Source: CBDEGR01 sp965237895 (lineage in GTDB: Bacteria; Acidobacteriota; Terriglobia; UBA7540; JAPUME01). Taken from it: DNA of 64,000 nt. Position numbers and translations under genes: made by a program. Every line of letters begins with the position of its first letter. The stretch's first letter is position 1. The stretch is from assembly GCA_965237895.1 (NCBI GenBank), contig CBDEGR010000002.1:682001-746000 (forward strand), given 5' to 3'. Below the pieces are notes generated by a model that was given only the letters and a program-made list of their open reading frames with translations, made no database searches and was not told the DNA's origin. Positions 18,170 to 36,130 of the stretch are shown here, piece by piece.

Positions 18170-18733
18170 ATGGGAGCCGGCATCGGCATGAAAGAGATTA
18201 TGACGAAGCAGTGGTACATCATCCACGCCTATTCCGGCTACGAGAAAAAGGTTTCTGAGACGCTGGGAAGCCGGATCGAAGCCGCGGGTCTGCAAGACTG
18301 GTTCGGCGAAATCATGATCCCCACCGAAGATGTCATCGAAATTCGCGGCGGAAAGAAAGTGATCAGCGCGAAGATGTTCTATCCCGGCTACATTTTGGTC
18401 GAGATGGAAATGGATGACGACACCTGGCATCTGGTCCGCTCCACGCCCCGCGTGACGGGATTCGTCGGCTCGGGCACGGTTCCGACCCCGCTCACCGAAG
18501 AGGAAGTGAAGCGGATTATCCATAAAGTGGAGGACGCAGCCGAGCGTCCGAAGCCGAAGATGAACTTCGAGCAGGATGAGACGGTGAAAGTCACCGATGG
18601 GCCGTTCAAGGACTTTACCGCAGTGGTCGAGGAGATCCATCCCGAGCGTGATACGCTGCGCGTGATGGTCACCATTTTCGGGCGTGCGACCCCAGTGGAG
18701 CTGGATTTTTATCAAGTGGAGAAAATGGCGTAA
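18170..18733 (+). CDS. nusG: Transcription termination/antitermination protein NusG
   Basis: NusG binds RNA polymerase and links it to Rho or the ribosome. The NGN domain begins KQWYIIHAYSGYEKKV and includes FYPGYILVEMEMDD and TPRVTGFVGSG; the KOW domain contains KVTDGPFKDFTAVVEEI. The start is uncertain: ATG 18170 has GGGAGAGG upstream, while ATG 18188 or 18200 would give the shorter, more usual N-terminus. rplK begins 3 nt after the stop. Confidence 0.95.
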   Translation: MGAGIGMKEIMTKQWYIIHAYSGYEKKVSETLGSRIEAAGLQDWFGEIMIPTEDVIEIRGGKKVISAKMFYPGYILVEMEMDDDTWHLVRSTPRVTGFVGSGTVPTPLTEEEVKRIIHKVEDAAERPKPKMNFEQDETVKVTDGPFKDFTAVVEEIHPERDTLRVMVTIFGRATPVELDFYQVEKMA

Positions 18734-18736
18734 CCT

Positions 18737-19165
18737 ATGGCGAAACGAGTCACAGCAATGGTGAAGCTTCAGATTCCGGCCGGAAAAGCGACGCCCGCGC
18801 CCCCGGTGGGACCTGCTCTCGGACAGCACGGCGTGGCCATTATGGATTTTTGCAAGGCGTTCAACGCCAAGACCCAGCGCGAGCAGGAAGGGTTGATCAT
18901 TCCGGTAGTGATCACCATCTATCACGACCGTTCTTTTTCCTTCGTGACCAAGACGCCGCCGGCGGCGGTGTTGCTGAAGCGGGCGGCCGGATTGGCCAAA
19001 GGGTCCGGCGAGCCGAACAAAAACAAGATCGGCAAGGTTACCCTGCAGCAGGTGGAAGAGATTGCCAAACAGAAAATGCCGGACTTGAACTGCGTAAATC
19101 TTCAGTCCGCCATTCGGACGGTCGAGGGGACGGCGCGCAGCATGGGCATTGAGGTTGCAGGATAG
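18737..19165 (+). CDS. rplK: 50S ribosomal protein L11
   Basis: L11 forms the GTPase-associated centre with 23S rRNA. The 142 residues include KLQIPAGKATPAPPVGPALG, the conserved N-terminal domain, and the RNA-binding C-terminus ending EGTARSMGIEVAG. It begins 3 nt after nusG and is followed by rplA 35 nt downstream. Confidence 0.98.
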   Translation: MAKRVTAMVKLQIPAGKATPAPPVGPALGQHGVAIMDFCKAFNAKTQREQEGLIIPVVITIYHDRSFSFVTKTPPAAVLLKRAAGLAKGSGEPNKNKIGKVTLQQVEEIAKQKMPDLNCVNLQSAIRTVEGTARSMGIEVAG

Positions 19166-19200
19166 GGCGGAAAAGGTTCCATCGATAGGAAAAATGGGAT

Positions 19201-19893
19201 ATGAAGAAGGGAAAGAAATTTCTAAAAGCCCTCGAGCAGGTAGGGGAGAAGTCCTACCCCTTGCCCGATGCCATTGAGCTTCTCAAAAAAGTCGCTTTTG
19301 CCAAGTTCGATGAGGCGGTCGAGGTCTCCATGGCCTTGGGGGTGGACCCGAAGCATGCCGACCAGATGGTCCGTGGCACGGTGCTGCTGCCGCACGGGCT
19401 GGGAAAGAACGTGCGCGTGGTGGTGATTGCCGGCGGCGAGAAGGTTCGTGAGGCGCGCGAGGCGGGAGCCGATGAGGCCGGAGGGGACGACATTATCCAA
19501 AAGATTCAAGGCGGATGGGTTGATTTCGACGCCTTGGTGGCCACGCCGGATATGATGCGGTCGGTCGGCAAGCTCGGACGCATTCTCGGCCCGCGCGGCC
19601 TGATGCCGAACCCGAAGACCGGCACGGTCACCGTTGAAGTGGAGCGTGCGGTAAAGGAAGCGAAGGCCGGGAAGGTGGAGTTCCGCGTGGATAAGACCGG
19701 AAACATCCATGCGCCGGTGGGGAAGGCTTCCTTTGAAGCCGGCCGTCTGGCGGAGAACGCCTCGGCGCTGATCGCAAGCGTGATTCGGGCCAAACCGCCG
19801 GCGACGAAGGGGCGCTACGTCAAAAGCGTCACGGTCTCTTCGACCATGGGACCGGGCATTATGGTGAACCCGGAATCGGTGAATGCCGCCTAA
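19201..19893 (+). CDS. rplA: 50S ribosomal protein L1
   Basis: L1 forms the mobile stalk of the 50S subunit and often represses its own operon. The 230-residue protein has FDEAVEVSMALGVDPKHADQ, VRGTVLLPHGLGK and GPRGLMPNPKTGTVT. ATG 19201 was chosen; the gene follows rplK in the standard order. No obvious L1 operator hairpin was recognised before rplK. Confidence 0.98.
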   Translation: MKKGKKFLKALEQVGEKSYPLPDAIELLKKVAFAKFDEAVEVSMALGVDPKHADQMVRGTVLLPHGLGKNVRVVVIAGGEKVREAREAGADEAGGDDIIQKIQGGWVDFDALVATPDMMRSVGKLGRILGPRGLMPNPKTGTVTVEVERAVKEAKAGKVEFRVDKTGNIHAPVGKASFEAGRLAENASALIASVIRAKPPATKGRYVKSVTVSSTMGPGIMVNPESVNAA

Positions 19894-19920
19894 CCTTTTC
19901 CTCGAGGAAGGATCAGGGAG

Positions 19921-20454
19921 ATGAATCGGGAAGAGAAACAACACGCAGTCGATTCACTGCATGAAACATTGAAAGTTTCGCGGACGATCCTTTTGGCCGG
20001 GTTTGAAGGGCTGAAGGTGACGCAAGCGGTGGAATTGCGCCGGAAGATGGCAGCCGCAGGCGCCCGCTATCAGGTGGTGAAAAACCGCCTGTTGGAGCGC
20101 GCGGCCAAGGGCACGCCGGCGGAGGATGTGGCGCAGGGTCTCAAGGGCACCACCTCGATGAGCTATACCGAGGAGGATCCGGTGGCGCTCGCCAAGCTGG
20201 TGGTCGAATACGCGAAAGCGAACCAGAAATTTTTGTTCAAGGCCGGGATGGTGGAAGGGTCCGCCATTTCGGTGCAAGGGCTGAATCAGCTGGCGAGCCT
20301 CCCGTCGAAGGAGATGCTCTACGCGCAGATGGCCGGGGCGGTGAAGGCTGTGATGCAATACACGGTTTCTGCGGCGGCGGCCCTGCCTCGCCAGATGGTG
20401 ATGCTGGTTCGCGAGGCGCACGACAAGGGGAAATTTAAGGCAGAGGGGGCCTGA
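19921..20454 (+). CDS. rplJ: 50S ribosomal protein L10
   Basis: L10 anchors L7/L12 dimers to the ribosome. The 177 residues show the N-terminal domain (FEGLKVTQAVELRRKMAAAG, YQVVKNRLLERAA) and the C-terminal helix that holds L7/L12. Only 27 nt separate it from rplA, too little for the large L10 leader structure known in Escherichia coli, so its autoregulation must differ or be absent. Confidence 0.97.
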   Translation: MNREEKQHAVDSLHETLKVSRTILLAGFEGLKVTQAVELRRKMAAAGARYQVVKNRLLERAAKGTPAEDVAQGLKGTTSMSYTEEDPVALAKLVVEYAKANQKFLFKAGMVEGSAISVQGLNQLASLPSKEMLYAQMAGAVKAVMQYTVSAAAALPRQMVMLVREAHDKGKFKAEGA

Positions 20455-20512
20455 GAGGGCTTCCTAGGGAAGAAGATTTTTTATCCAGCAGCGGAGGAGG
20501 AAACAAGGAGCG

Positions 20513-20899
20513 ATGTCGGAAAGAGTGGATAAAACACTGGAACAGATGAAGGAGTGGACGCTGATGGAGGCGGCCGACTTCGTCAAGAAGTTTGAAGAAG
20601 AGTTCGGAGTTTCTGCGGCGGCCGCGGTGGCCGGCCCAGTCCCTGCCACGGCGGGGGGAGGAGCAGAGGCCGGGGGCGGCGAGGAGAAGACGGAATTCAA
20701 CGCGGTGCTCACGGTCATCGGCGCGAACAAGATCAACGTCATCAAGGCGGTTCGGGAAGTGACCAGCCTGGGGCTGAAGGAAGCGAAGGACCTGGTTGAC
20801 GGCGCCCCGAAACCCGTAAAAGAAGGCGTCTCGAAGGAAGAAGCCGAAAGCATGAAGAAGAAGTTCGCCGAGGTGGGGGCGACGGTCGAAATTCAATAA
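20513..20899 (+). CDS. rplL: 50S ribosomal protein L7/L12
   Basis: L7/L12 recruits translation GTPases. The 128-residue acidic protein has an N-terminal dimer domain (LMEAADFVKKFEEEFGV), an Ala/Gly hinge (AAAAVAGPVPATAGGG) and the C-terminal domain with KINVIKAVREVTSLGLKEAK and LVDGAPKPVKEG. A 230-nt gap follows before rpoB, in which I see no gene, clear hairpin terminator or strong promoter. Confidence 0.97.
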   Translation: MSERVDKTLEQMKEWTLMEAADFVKKFEEEFGVSAAAAVAGPVPATAGGGAEAGGGEEKTEFNAVLTVIGANKINVIKAVREVTSLGLKEAKDLVDGAPKPVKEGVSKEEAESMKKKFAEVGATVEIQ

Positions 20900-21129
20900 C
20901 GCGTTCCGTTGCTTCCCGGACGGCTGTCCTGCATCTGGAACCGAAAAGGGCCGAGGTTGACGAACATCTCACCTGAACCGGCGCACATTCCAAGGTCCAG
21001 TTCCCGCCCCAAGGGCTTTCGAGGCCCGCGGGGTCTCACACTCGATTGCCCGGGAGGCAGTTTGTCGAGGGCCCCAAGCCCACATGAAAGAATACGTAAT
21101 TCCACGACGGGAAAACAAGGAGTGAAAGC

Positions 21130-25788
<4,659 letters not shown>

Positions 25789-25889
25789 TACGAAACCCTG
25801 CGCCGGTCCCGACGCCGGGTCCGAAAGTTCAACCGGAGACGGCCCCCCGATCCGTTTCCGCAACCGGTAGCTTGCTGAAGGAGGCGCCC

Positions 25890-30086
<4,197 letters not shown>

Positions 30087-30131
30087 TCACTTCCTTTCGG
30101 CCGTAGGTTGCAGGTTCCGTATTGAGTTGCG

Positions 30132-30431
30132 ATGCGATTTAGCTGCTGGAAGTGTGGCGAGTCGATGGAGCGGTTTGGTGGGGAACGGGTGGGAAGGCAA
30201 GAGGCTTGCCCGCGCTGCGACGCAGACCTCCACTGTTGCCGCAATTGCCGCTTCCACGACCCCGGGGCCCACAACCAGTGCCGGGAGACGCAGGCCGAGT
30301 GGGTCAAAGAGAAGGACCGGGCCAACTTCTGCGACTACTTCGAACCGGTCGAGGTGGTCGGCGCGCGCGGGAGGTCCGCCAACACCCCCGAGGACGTCAA
30401 GAAAAAGTTCGACGACCTATTCAAGGTTTGA
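30132..30431 (+). CDS. Small Cys-rich zinc-ribbon protein
   Basis: A 99-residue protein with cysteines at 5, 8, 26, 29, 35, 36, 39, 50 and 67. The first four (CWKC, CPRC) look like a zinc ribbon. The second set, CCRNCRFHDPGAHNQC and ANFCDYFEP, may bind a second zinc or an iron-sulfur cluster. The pattern looks conserved rather than random, but I know no function. It lies 45 nt after rpoC on the same strand, so it may be the last gene of the rpoBC transcript. Confidence 0.75.
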   Translation: MRFSCWKCGESMERFGGERVGRQEACPRCDADLHCCRNCRFHDPGAHNQCRETQAEWVKEKDRANFCDYFEPVEVVGARGRSANTPEDVKKKFDDLFKV

Positions 30432-30710
30432 TCGTATCCACTCTATAACCCAATATTGGCCATCGCTGACCGGCTAACAGGCCGAATGAGCGGCGTGGCC
30501 AGTCCCATAACTCCGGCACGCTATGACCCGAAGGCTACAGCATCTCATTTAGGTTCCGCACCCGGTTACATCCTGCCCCTTGAAGAACAGGGCCACGTCC
30601 GCTTCCTTCGGGAGTTAGATTTCGTGTGTGGCCTTGCCGCCAGAAGCTTCAACCCCCTCCTATTTTCCGGGGATCATGATGTGGGCCACTGACGTGCCTG
30701 CAAACATCAA
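30432..30710. other. Gene-free stretch after the zinc-ribbon gene
   Basis: This 279-bp convergent gap holds no reading frame with a ribosome site or recognisable domain. I see no strong hairpin followed by a T-run. Confidence 0.5.
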
Positions 30711-31202
30711 CTACGGACGGTAGTGGCTCGGCGTGGTTGTGAGCCCAGTGGACTCGGAGGTTGCACCCGGCAGGTAAACCGTCGTCAGCGGCAGTGCGTT
30801 CTGCAGCTCGGCCCCGCGAATAGTGTATGTCACGACGCGGTCTGGCACGCGCACTTTGCCCGACGTCACCTCGGCGCTGATGATGTCCCGAAGCTCGCCT
30901 TCGGCCAAGCCCTCCGCTTGCAGTTGGGCGACTCGCGCGCGGTAACCTTCAAGAACTTTGGGGTAGCACCGAACAGAGAATCCGTCCTCAGGGCTGTCTG
31001 CTGTGCACATAATGTTGCTCGTGCCTTCCCGGAGCACCACCTTCTTGCCTCTCGTGTCATAGCCGATCACGGTCGCGCCGGCTCGCAGGTCGTCTGGCAA
31101 GGGCATCAGCGCCTCGGCGATCTGCTGCTCGACGGACCTCTCCTGGGCGTGCGCGATTCCTACAACCGCTAGCAAGATCGCCGGTAAAAAGAATCTCGTC
31201 AT
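30711..31202 (-). CDS. Secreted protein of unknown function
   Basis: The 163-residue protein has a clear signal peptide (MTRFFLPAILLAVVGIAHAQ) with a likely cut after AHA. The mature part includes LPDDLRAGATVIGYDTRGKK, a REGTSNIMCTAD segment and PLTTVYLPGATSE. ATG 31202 follows AGGAGG (31209-31214). I do not recognise the family. It is probably periplasmic. It faces away from the rpoBC block and lies downstream of gatA on the same strand. Confidence 0.75.
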   Translation of the reverse strand: MTRFFLPAILLAVVGIAHAQERSVEQQIAEALMPLPDDLRAGATVIGYDTRGKKVVLREGTSNIMCTADSPEDGFSVRCYPKVLEGYRARVAQLQAEGLAEGELRDIISAEVTSGKVRVPDRVVTYTIRGAELQNALPLTTVYLPGATSESTGLTTTPSHYRP

Positions 31203-31401
31203 GTCCGTCCTCCTATGAATGACATCCAACTCTTGTTTAGGCTGACCCGCATAAAACCCGTTCTTGTCACCATAACATGAACCCGCCGAAGACGGGATGC
31301 GGCTAAAACTACATACCTGGAAATGTGCCCGCGCAAACAGCAATGAGGAGAATAAAATAGCATTTTACTAGTGAACGAGTACACTCGCTGGCTTGAATTT
31401 C

Positions 31402-32868
31402 TCAGGCAAGATCGAACCCACCGGCTTTTTCGAAGGCGCGGGCGAGTTGCAGGAGCCGCGCTTCTTCAAAGTGGGGGGCGATGAGCTGCATACCGACCGG
31501 CAGCGAGGGCTTCCCGTATTTCGAGGCCGTCTTTCCGCACGGGACGGAGATGCCCGGCAGGCCGGCCAGGCTTGCCGTGACCGTGTAGATATCGGCCAAG
31601 TACATCGTCAACGGGTCGTCGAGTTTCTCACCGAGCTTGAAAGCGGGGAAAGGGCTGGTGGGTGTGAGGACGATGTCCACTTCCTCGAAGGATTCCAGAA
31701 AGTCCCGCGTGACCAGCGTGCGCACTTTTTGGGCTTTCCGGTAGTAGGCGTCGTAGTAGCCGGAACTCAAAGCATAGGTCCCGAGCATGATGCGGCGCTT
31801 CACTTCCGCGCCGAAGCCGCCGTCGCGCGTCTTGCGGTACATGTCGCGCAGGCCGTCGTAGGCATTCTCCTGAATGCGGAAGCCGTAGCGGATGCCGTCG
31901 TAGCGGGCCAGGTTCGAGCTCGCCTCCGCCGTGCAGATGATGTAGTAGCAGGCGATGGCGTACTCGGTGTGGGGCAGGCGAATGGGAACGAGCTTCGCGC
32001 CCTGCTTTTCGAGCAGGGCCAACCCTTTTTGGATGTTGTCGCCGATGCGCGGTTCCAGGCCTTCAAAGCACTCTTTTGGGATTCCGATTCTTACGCCATC
32101 CACTTTGTTTTCAATGGTTTCCATGTAATTCGGGACAGGGGCCTGTGCGGCGGTGGAGTCCATCGGGTCGGCGCCGGAGATGGCCTGGAGCACGTGCGCC
32201 AGGTCGCGCACCGTGCGGCCGAACGGGCCGATGTGGTCGAGGGAAGAGGCGAAGGCCACCAGGCCATAGCGCGAGACGCGTCCGTAGGTGCCCATCATAC
32301 CGGGCACGCCGCAGAAGGCGGCCGGCTGGCGGATGGAGCCGCCCGTATCCGAGCCCAGCGATGCGACGGCCATGTGGGCCGCCACAGCAGCGGCCGACCC
32401 GCCGCTTGAGCCGCCCGGCACGCGCTCGGGGTCGTGCGGATTTCTGGTCGCGAAGTAGGCGGAGTTTTCGGTGGAGGAGCCCATCGCATACTCGTCGCAG
32501 TTGAGTTTGCCCAGAAAAACGGCGCCGGCACGGTCCAGCCGCTCGACGGCAGTGGCGTCGTAAGGGGGAACGAAATGTTCCAGCATCTTGGAGGCGCAGG
32601 TGGTGCGAATGTCGCGGGTAAAAATTACATCTTTGATGCCCATCGGCACGCCCGCCAGAGGCGGCAGTTTCTCTCCGGCGGCGAATTTTTTATCGACGCG
32701 CTTGGCTTGCTGGAGCGCGCGGTCTTCGCCGAGCGTCAGGTAGGCGCGGATTTCCGGGTCCCGGCGGCGAATCTTTTCAAAATGCGCCTCGGCGAGCTCC
32801 ACGGCGGAGATTTTCCCTTCGCCCAGCAGGCGGGAGATTTCGTCAATATTCAGTTCGGTGGGGTTCAA
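31402..32868 (-). CDS. gatA: Asp/Glu-tRNA amidotransferase subunit A
   Basis: GatA releases ammonia from glutamine for the conversion of Glu-tRNA(Gln) or Asp-tRNA(Asn). The 488-residue amidase-signature protein has the catalytic Lys in GVPMGIKDVIFT and the Ser pair in GGSSGGSAAAVAAHMA, with GSDTGGSIRQPAAFCG. gatC lies directly upstream; gatB is not in the window. Together they indicate indirect Gln/Asn-tRNA charging, as in most non-enteric bacteria. Confidence 0.97.
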   Translation of the reverse strand: MNPTELNIDEISRLLGEGKISAVELAEAHFEKIRRRDPEIRAYLTLGEDRALQQAKRVDKKFAAGEKLPPLAGVPMGIKDVIFTRDIRTTCASKMLEHFVPPYDATAVERLDRAGAVFLGKLNCDEYAMGSSTENSAYFATRNPHDPERVPGGSSGGSAAAVAAHMAVASLGSDTGGSIRQPAAFCGVPGMMGTYGRVSRYGLVAFASSLDHIGPFGRTVRDLAHVLQAISGADPMDSTAAQAPVPNYMETIENKVDGVRIGIPKECFEGLEPRIGDNIQKGLALLEKQGAKLVPIRLPHTEYAIACYYIICTAEASSNLARYDGIRYGFRIQENAYDGLRDMYRKTRDGGFGAEVKRRIMLGTYALSSGYYDAYYRKAQKVRTLVTRDFLESFEEVDIVLTPTSPFPAFKLGEKLDDPLTMYLADIYTVTASLAGLPGISVPCGKTASKYGKPSLPVGMQLIAPHFEEARLLQLARAFEKAGGFDLA

Positions 32869-32869
32869 G

Positions 32870-33172
32870 TTACTCTTTCTCGATCACCAGGGGAACTTTG
32901 AAATAACCCGGACCGGGTTCGGGGGCATTCTTCAGCGCCGTCTCGGAGTCGAACGTTTTTCGTGAGGCGTCGGGGCGGATTGCGGGGTTCGCAACCGCAG
33001 TGTGCGTTACCTGGGCCATTGGCTCGAAGGCGGTGGTGTCGAGTTCGTTCAGCTTTTCCACGTACTTCAGAATCGAGTCGAGTTGCGGGATGAACTTTTT
33101 TAGCTCGTCTTCGGTCAATTCCAGATGGGCAAGGTCCGCTACGTAACGGGCGTCCTTCTCTCTCAGAGCCAT
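32870..33172 (-). CDS. gatC: Asp/Glu-tRNA amidotransferase subunit C
   Basis: The 100-residue GatC stabilises the GatA-GatB interface. It shows DARYVADLAHLELTEDELKK, ILKYVEKLNELDT and the late AVANPAIRPD segment. Its start overlaps the end of the DciA-like gene, and gatA starts 1 nt after its stop, so all three are one transcription unit. Confidence 0.95.
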   Translation of the reverse strand: MALREKDARYVADLAHLELTEDELKKFIPQLDSILKYVEKLNELDTTAFEPMAQVTHTAVANPAIRPDASRKTFDSETALKNAPEPGPGYFKVPLVIEKE

Positions 33173-33675
33173 CAGCGGTCTTCCCCTGGGGAACGCGCGA
33201 AATACTTTGCGCGCGAATTTTGAAATACCTTCCGAAGTTCCGGTTCCAAATCGGAGTCCAAATCAGAGTCGGCGGCCGGCCCGGTCGCGGGCGGAGGCGC
33301 ATTTGGCGGCACGGAAGGTTGGGACCGAACGGCCGCCGCGCCGGGGAGCTTGCCCGCGTCATCCTTATGGCCCGGCTCCATGTCCGGCCAGGAGCGATAG
33401 TGAAACCCGATCCTTTCAACAGTTTGGCATCCCAAGAAAGAGTTTACGGCGGTGCGAATCTCCTCCACCACTTGGTGGAGTTGGAGGTTCCAGGTAGGGC
33501 AGTTTACTTCCAGGGTCAACGTGCCTTTTCGGAACGCTATGGGCCGGGTGTGCTCCGCCACGGGCCCGCCGACCACCAGGGGCCACACCCCCTCCAGGAC
33601 GGATGGCAGGGGCGTACCCGATTTTTTCATCTGCGAGTTCAGGATGTCGGGGACAACATTGCCGATGCGGTCCAT
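33172..33675 (-). CDS. DciA-like protein (DUF721)
   Basis: The 167-residue protein carries the DUF721/DciA N-terminal domain: LEGVWPLVVGGPVAEHTRPI and GTLTLEVNCPTWNLQLHQ. The Pro-rich, acidic C-terminal half looks disordered. In bacteria lacking DnaC or DnaI, DciA helps load the replicative helicase; short DUF721 proteins are also known with no tested role. It overlaps gatC, a frequent arrangement for unrelated co-transcribed genes. Confidence 0.75.
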   Translation of the reverse strand: MDRIGNVVPDILNSQMKKSGTPLPSVLEGVWPLVVGGPVAEHTRPIAFRKGTLTLEVNCPTWNLQLHQVVEEIRTAVNSFLGCQTVERIGFHYRSWPDMEPGHKDDAGKLPGAAAVRSQPSVPPNAPPPATGPAADSDLDSDLEPELRKVFQNSRAKYFARSPGEDR

Positions 33676-33979
33676 AAGCGCCTTTTTCTTGGATCACTTA
33701 ATCCCGAAGGGGAGAAGGCAGTTTAGCACAGGCCCCCTGCTGGGGTGAATCCCTCCGCTCTTTCATTCCCTGCCCGGTAATGCTGCGGAAATGTAGAGGG
33801 ACTTGACTTGAGTTATAAAGCCGGAAGGAAGCCGAGCCTGTTGTGATTTCCTCGTAAACGTGGGAGAATAGATGAAACCCTTTCCGAACAGTTCTGATCA
33901 CCCGCTCAAGGTGGAATGCATCTTCCGCAGGGGGTTTCTTTACTTGGAAATTTCGTGATCGTTCTCCAGGGAGGAGACT

Positions 33980-34186
33980 ATGCGACGAATCTCATTCGTT
34001 ATTGTTTCTTTGGGCCTGTGTGCCCTTGCATTTCTTATCTTGCAATTCGGCAGTCGGCCTGCACCTCAACTTGACGGTGAATTAACAGATAATCCCTTTA
34101 TCTTAAAATTATTTCTCCCCGGTCCTCTGGGCCGTAGAATTTTTTGTCCTGTCCGTTTTGTTGACACAGTGAAGGGCAAAATGTAG
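33980..34186 (+). CDS. Possible small membrane or secreted protein
   Basis: A 68-residue frame with a hydrophobic N-terminus (FVIVSLGLCALAFLILQF) starts at ATG 33980 behind GGGAGGAG. It has no recognisable domain, and its 3' end overlaps the etfB promoter. The rest of 33676-33979 appears gene-free. It could be a real small protein or a chance frame. Confidence 0.35.
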   Translation: MRRISFVIVSLGLCALAFLILQFGSRPAPQLDGELTDNPFILKLFLPGPLGRRIFCPVRFVDTVKGKM

Positions 34187-34189
34187 GAT
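34161..34189 (+). promoter_or_regulatory. Promoter of the etf operon
   Basis: TTGACA (34161-34166) and TAGGAT (34184-34189) are 17 bp apart, about 60 nt before etfB. It is a good sigma-70 type match. Confidence 0.6.
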
Positions 34190-34251
34190 TCGGGGGCGGC
34201 TGTGCCAGTACTAATGCAAGTGGCGGCGCGCCAGAGATAGGCTGAAAAACC

Positions 34252-35031
34252 ATGAAAATTGCGGTAGCATTAAAGCAGGTTCCGGCGCGTGGTGCGATTC
34301 TCCGTCTCAACGGGGAAAAGACCTGGATCGACGAAAAGGATGTGAGCTTCGGGGTCAACGAGCCGGACACCTACGCGCTGGAAGAGGCGCTGGCGCTCAA
34401 GGAGAAGTACGGCGGCGAAGTGCTGGTCTGCTCGCTGGGGCCGGCTCGCGTTCGGCAGGCCATTAAGGAGGCTCTGGCGAAAGGGGCCGACCGCGCTGTT
34501 CACTTCGAGGACGCCGCGTTCCACGCCCTCGACGCCCACACGACCGCGCTTGTTCTGAGCAAAGTTCTTGCCGAGGAGAAGCCTGATCTGGTCCTGACCG
34601 GCTTGCAGTCGGACGATGCCGGTTACGCGCAGACGGGGGTTATTCTGGCCGAGCTGCTGGGCTTGCCGCACGCGACCATCGTCATGGAGACACAGGTGGA
34701 CGGGCGGAAGCTTCGCGTCAAACGGGAACTCGAAGCCGGCTGGTTTCAGTGGGTGGAGATGGAGTTGTCGGCAGTGCTCACGATTCAGTCCGGCATCAAC
34801 AAGCCGCGCTATGCGAGCCTGAAGGGAATTATGCAGGCGAAATCGAAACCGATTGAGAAGAAGAGCGCCGCGGACCTGGGCCTTTCAGCCGCCGAACTGA
34901 AGCCCCGGCAGAAGGTTTTGCGGCTCTATGTGCCTGAAAGGAAAGGGGAAACGGAGTTCCTGGAAGGCAAACCGAAAGAAGCGGCGGCCAAACTGGTCGA
35001 TAAGCTGCGCAACGAAGCGCGGGTTCTTTAA
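34252..35031 (+). CDS. etfB: Electron transfer flavoprotein beta subunit
   Basis: EtfB with EtfA takes electrons from acyl-CoA and related dehydrogenases. The 259 residues show MKIAVALKQVP, a YALEEALALKEKYGGEV helix, SLGPARVRQAIKEALAKGAD and the LTGLQSDDAGYAQTG loop, then INKPRYASLKGIMQAKSKP. etfA and ETF-quinone oxidoreductase follow on the same strand, so this is a complete three-gene route. Confidence 0.95.
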   Translation: MKIAVALKQVPARGAILRLNGEKTWIDEKDVSFGVNEPDTYALEEALALKEKYGGEVLVCSLGPARVRQAIKEALAKGADRAVHFEDAAFHALDAHTTALVLSKVLAEEKPDLVLTGLQSDDAGYAQTGVILAELLGLPHATIVMETQVDGRKLRVKRELEAGWFQWVEMELSAVLTIQSGINKPRYASLKGIMQAKSKPIEKKSAADLGLSAAELKPRQKVLRLYVPERKGETEFLEGKPKEAAAKLVDKLRNEARVL

Positions 35032-35075
35032 ATGTACGGATTTGAACTGCGGGTTCCGAATTTTTGCCCGAAATT

Positions 35076-36071
35076 ATGAAAGACGGCGTTCTGGTATTCA
35101 TCGAGCAGCGTGACGGCAAGCCGGAGCGGGCTGCCTGGGAAGCTCTGGCCGGCGGTCAGACGCTGGCGGCGGACCTCGGTTGCGGCGTCTCTTGCGTCGT
35201 GCTAGGGAAATCGGCATCCGCGGCTGCCGGGGAGGTGGTGGCCTCGGCAAAAGTCTCTCAGGTGTATGTGGCCGAAGCCGATGCCTTAAACGCCTACACG
35301 CCGGAAGGCTACGCAGCAGCCCTTAAGGAAGTTATCGGCGCGGTCGAACCCGCCTGGGTTGTCTTCAGCCATACCTATCAGGTGCGGGACTTTGCCCCCA
35401 AGCTTGCGGCTGAGTTAAGCTCCACGCTGGCGGGAGACTGTATCGGTTACCGGGTAGAAGACGGGAAGGCCATCCTGGTCCGTCAGGTCTTTCAAGGGAA
35501 GTACGCTTGCGATGTTGAAGTTGAAGGCTCGCCTCGACTGGTGAGTTTCCAGGCTGGAGTCTTCCGCAAAGATGCCGTCGAGAAGCAGGAGGCAAAGGCT
35601 CCCGTTGAGACCGTTCAGGTTCAGCTTGCAGCCGATCAGATTCGCAGCCGTCCGGAGGAACCCTTCCGTGAGGCCAAGCAGGCGATCGATTTGACCCAAG
35701 CGGAGATGATCGTCGCGGTAGGGCGAGGCATCAAAGGGCCGGAGGCGATGGATGCCGTCAAGAAGCTCGCGAAAGCTCTCGGGGCGGAGATCGCCGCCTC
35801 ACGCCCGGTGTGCGACAGCGGGTGGCTGCCGATGGACCGGCAAGTGGGCAGTTCCGGCCAGACCGTCGCGCCGAAGCTCTATCTGGCACTCGGCATCTCC
35901 GGCGCCATTCAGCATCAGGTGGGCATGAAGGGGTCGAAGACGATCGTCGCGGTCAATAAAGACGCCGAAGCGCCCATCTTTGAAATCGCCTCCTATGGGA
36001 TTGTGGGAGACTTGTTCGAGGTCATGCCGCCGCTGACCGAAGAACTCGAAAAGCTGAAATCCTCCAGCTAG
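35076..36071 (+). CDS. etfA: Electron transfer flavoprotein alpha subunit
   Basis: EtfA binds the redox FAD. Its C-terminal signature is intact: VGRGIKGPEAMDAVKKL, SRPVCDSGWLPMDRQVGSSG, LYLALGISGAIQHQVGM and AVNKDAEAPIFEIASYGIVG. ATG 35076 gives 331 residues; TTG 35064 is a 4-residue longer option. No strong ribosome site is seen, so translation may depend on etfB, which ends 44 nt upstream. Confidence 0.95.
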   Translation: MKDGVLVFIEQRDGKPERAAWEALAGGQTLAADLGCGVSCVVLGKSASAAAGEVVASAKVSQVYVAEADALNAYTPEGYAAALKEVIGAVEPAWVVFSHTYQVRDFAPKLAAELSSTLAGDCIGYRVEDGKAILVRQVFQGKYACDVEVEGSPRLVSFQAGVFRKDAVEKQEAKAPVETVQVQLAADQIRSRPEEPFREAKQAIDLTQAEMIVAVGRGIKGPEAMDAVKKLAKALGAEIAASRPVCDSGWLPMDRQVGSSGQTVAPKLYLALGISGAIQHQVGMKGSKTIVAVNKDAEAPIFEIASYGIVGDLFEVMPPLTEELEKLKSSS

Positions 36072-36130
36072 CCAAACGCCACAGATATTGTTTAATCCGA
36101 AACCACCTTGTTGATCCTCTTCATCCGTTT

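Noticed and set aside
19894..19920. L10 leader before rplJ
   Set aside because: Only 27 nt separate the genes, too short for the known structure.
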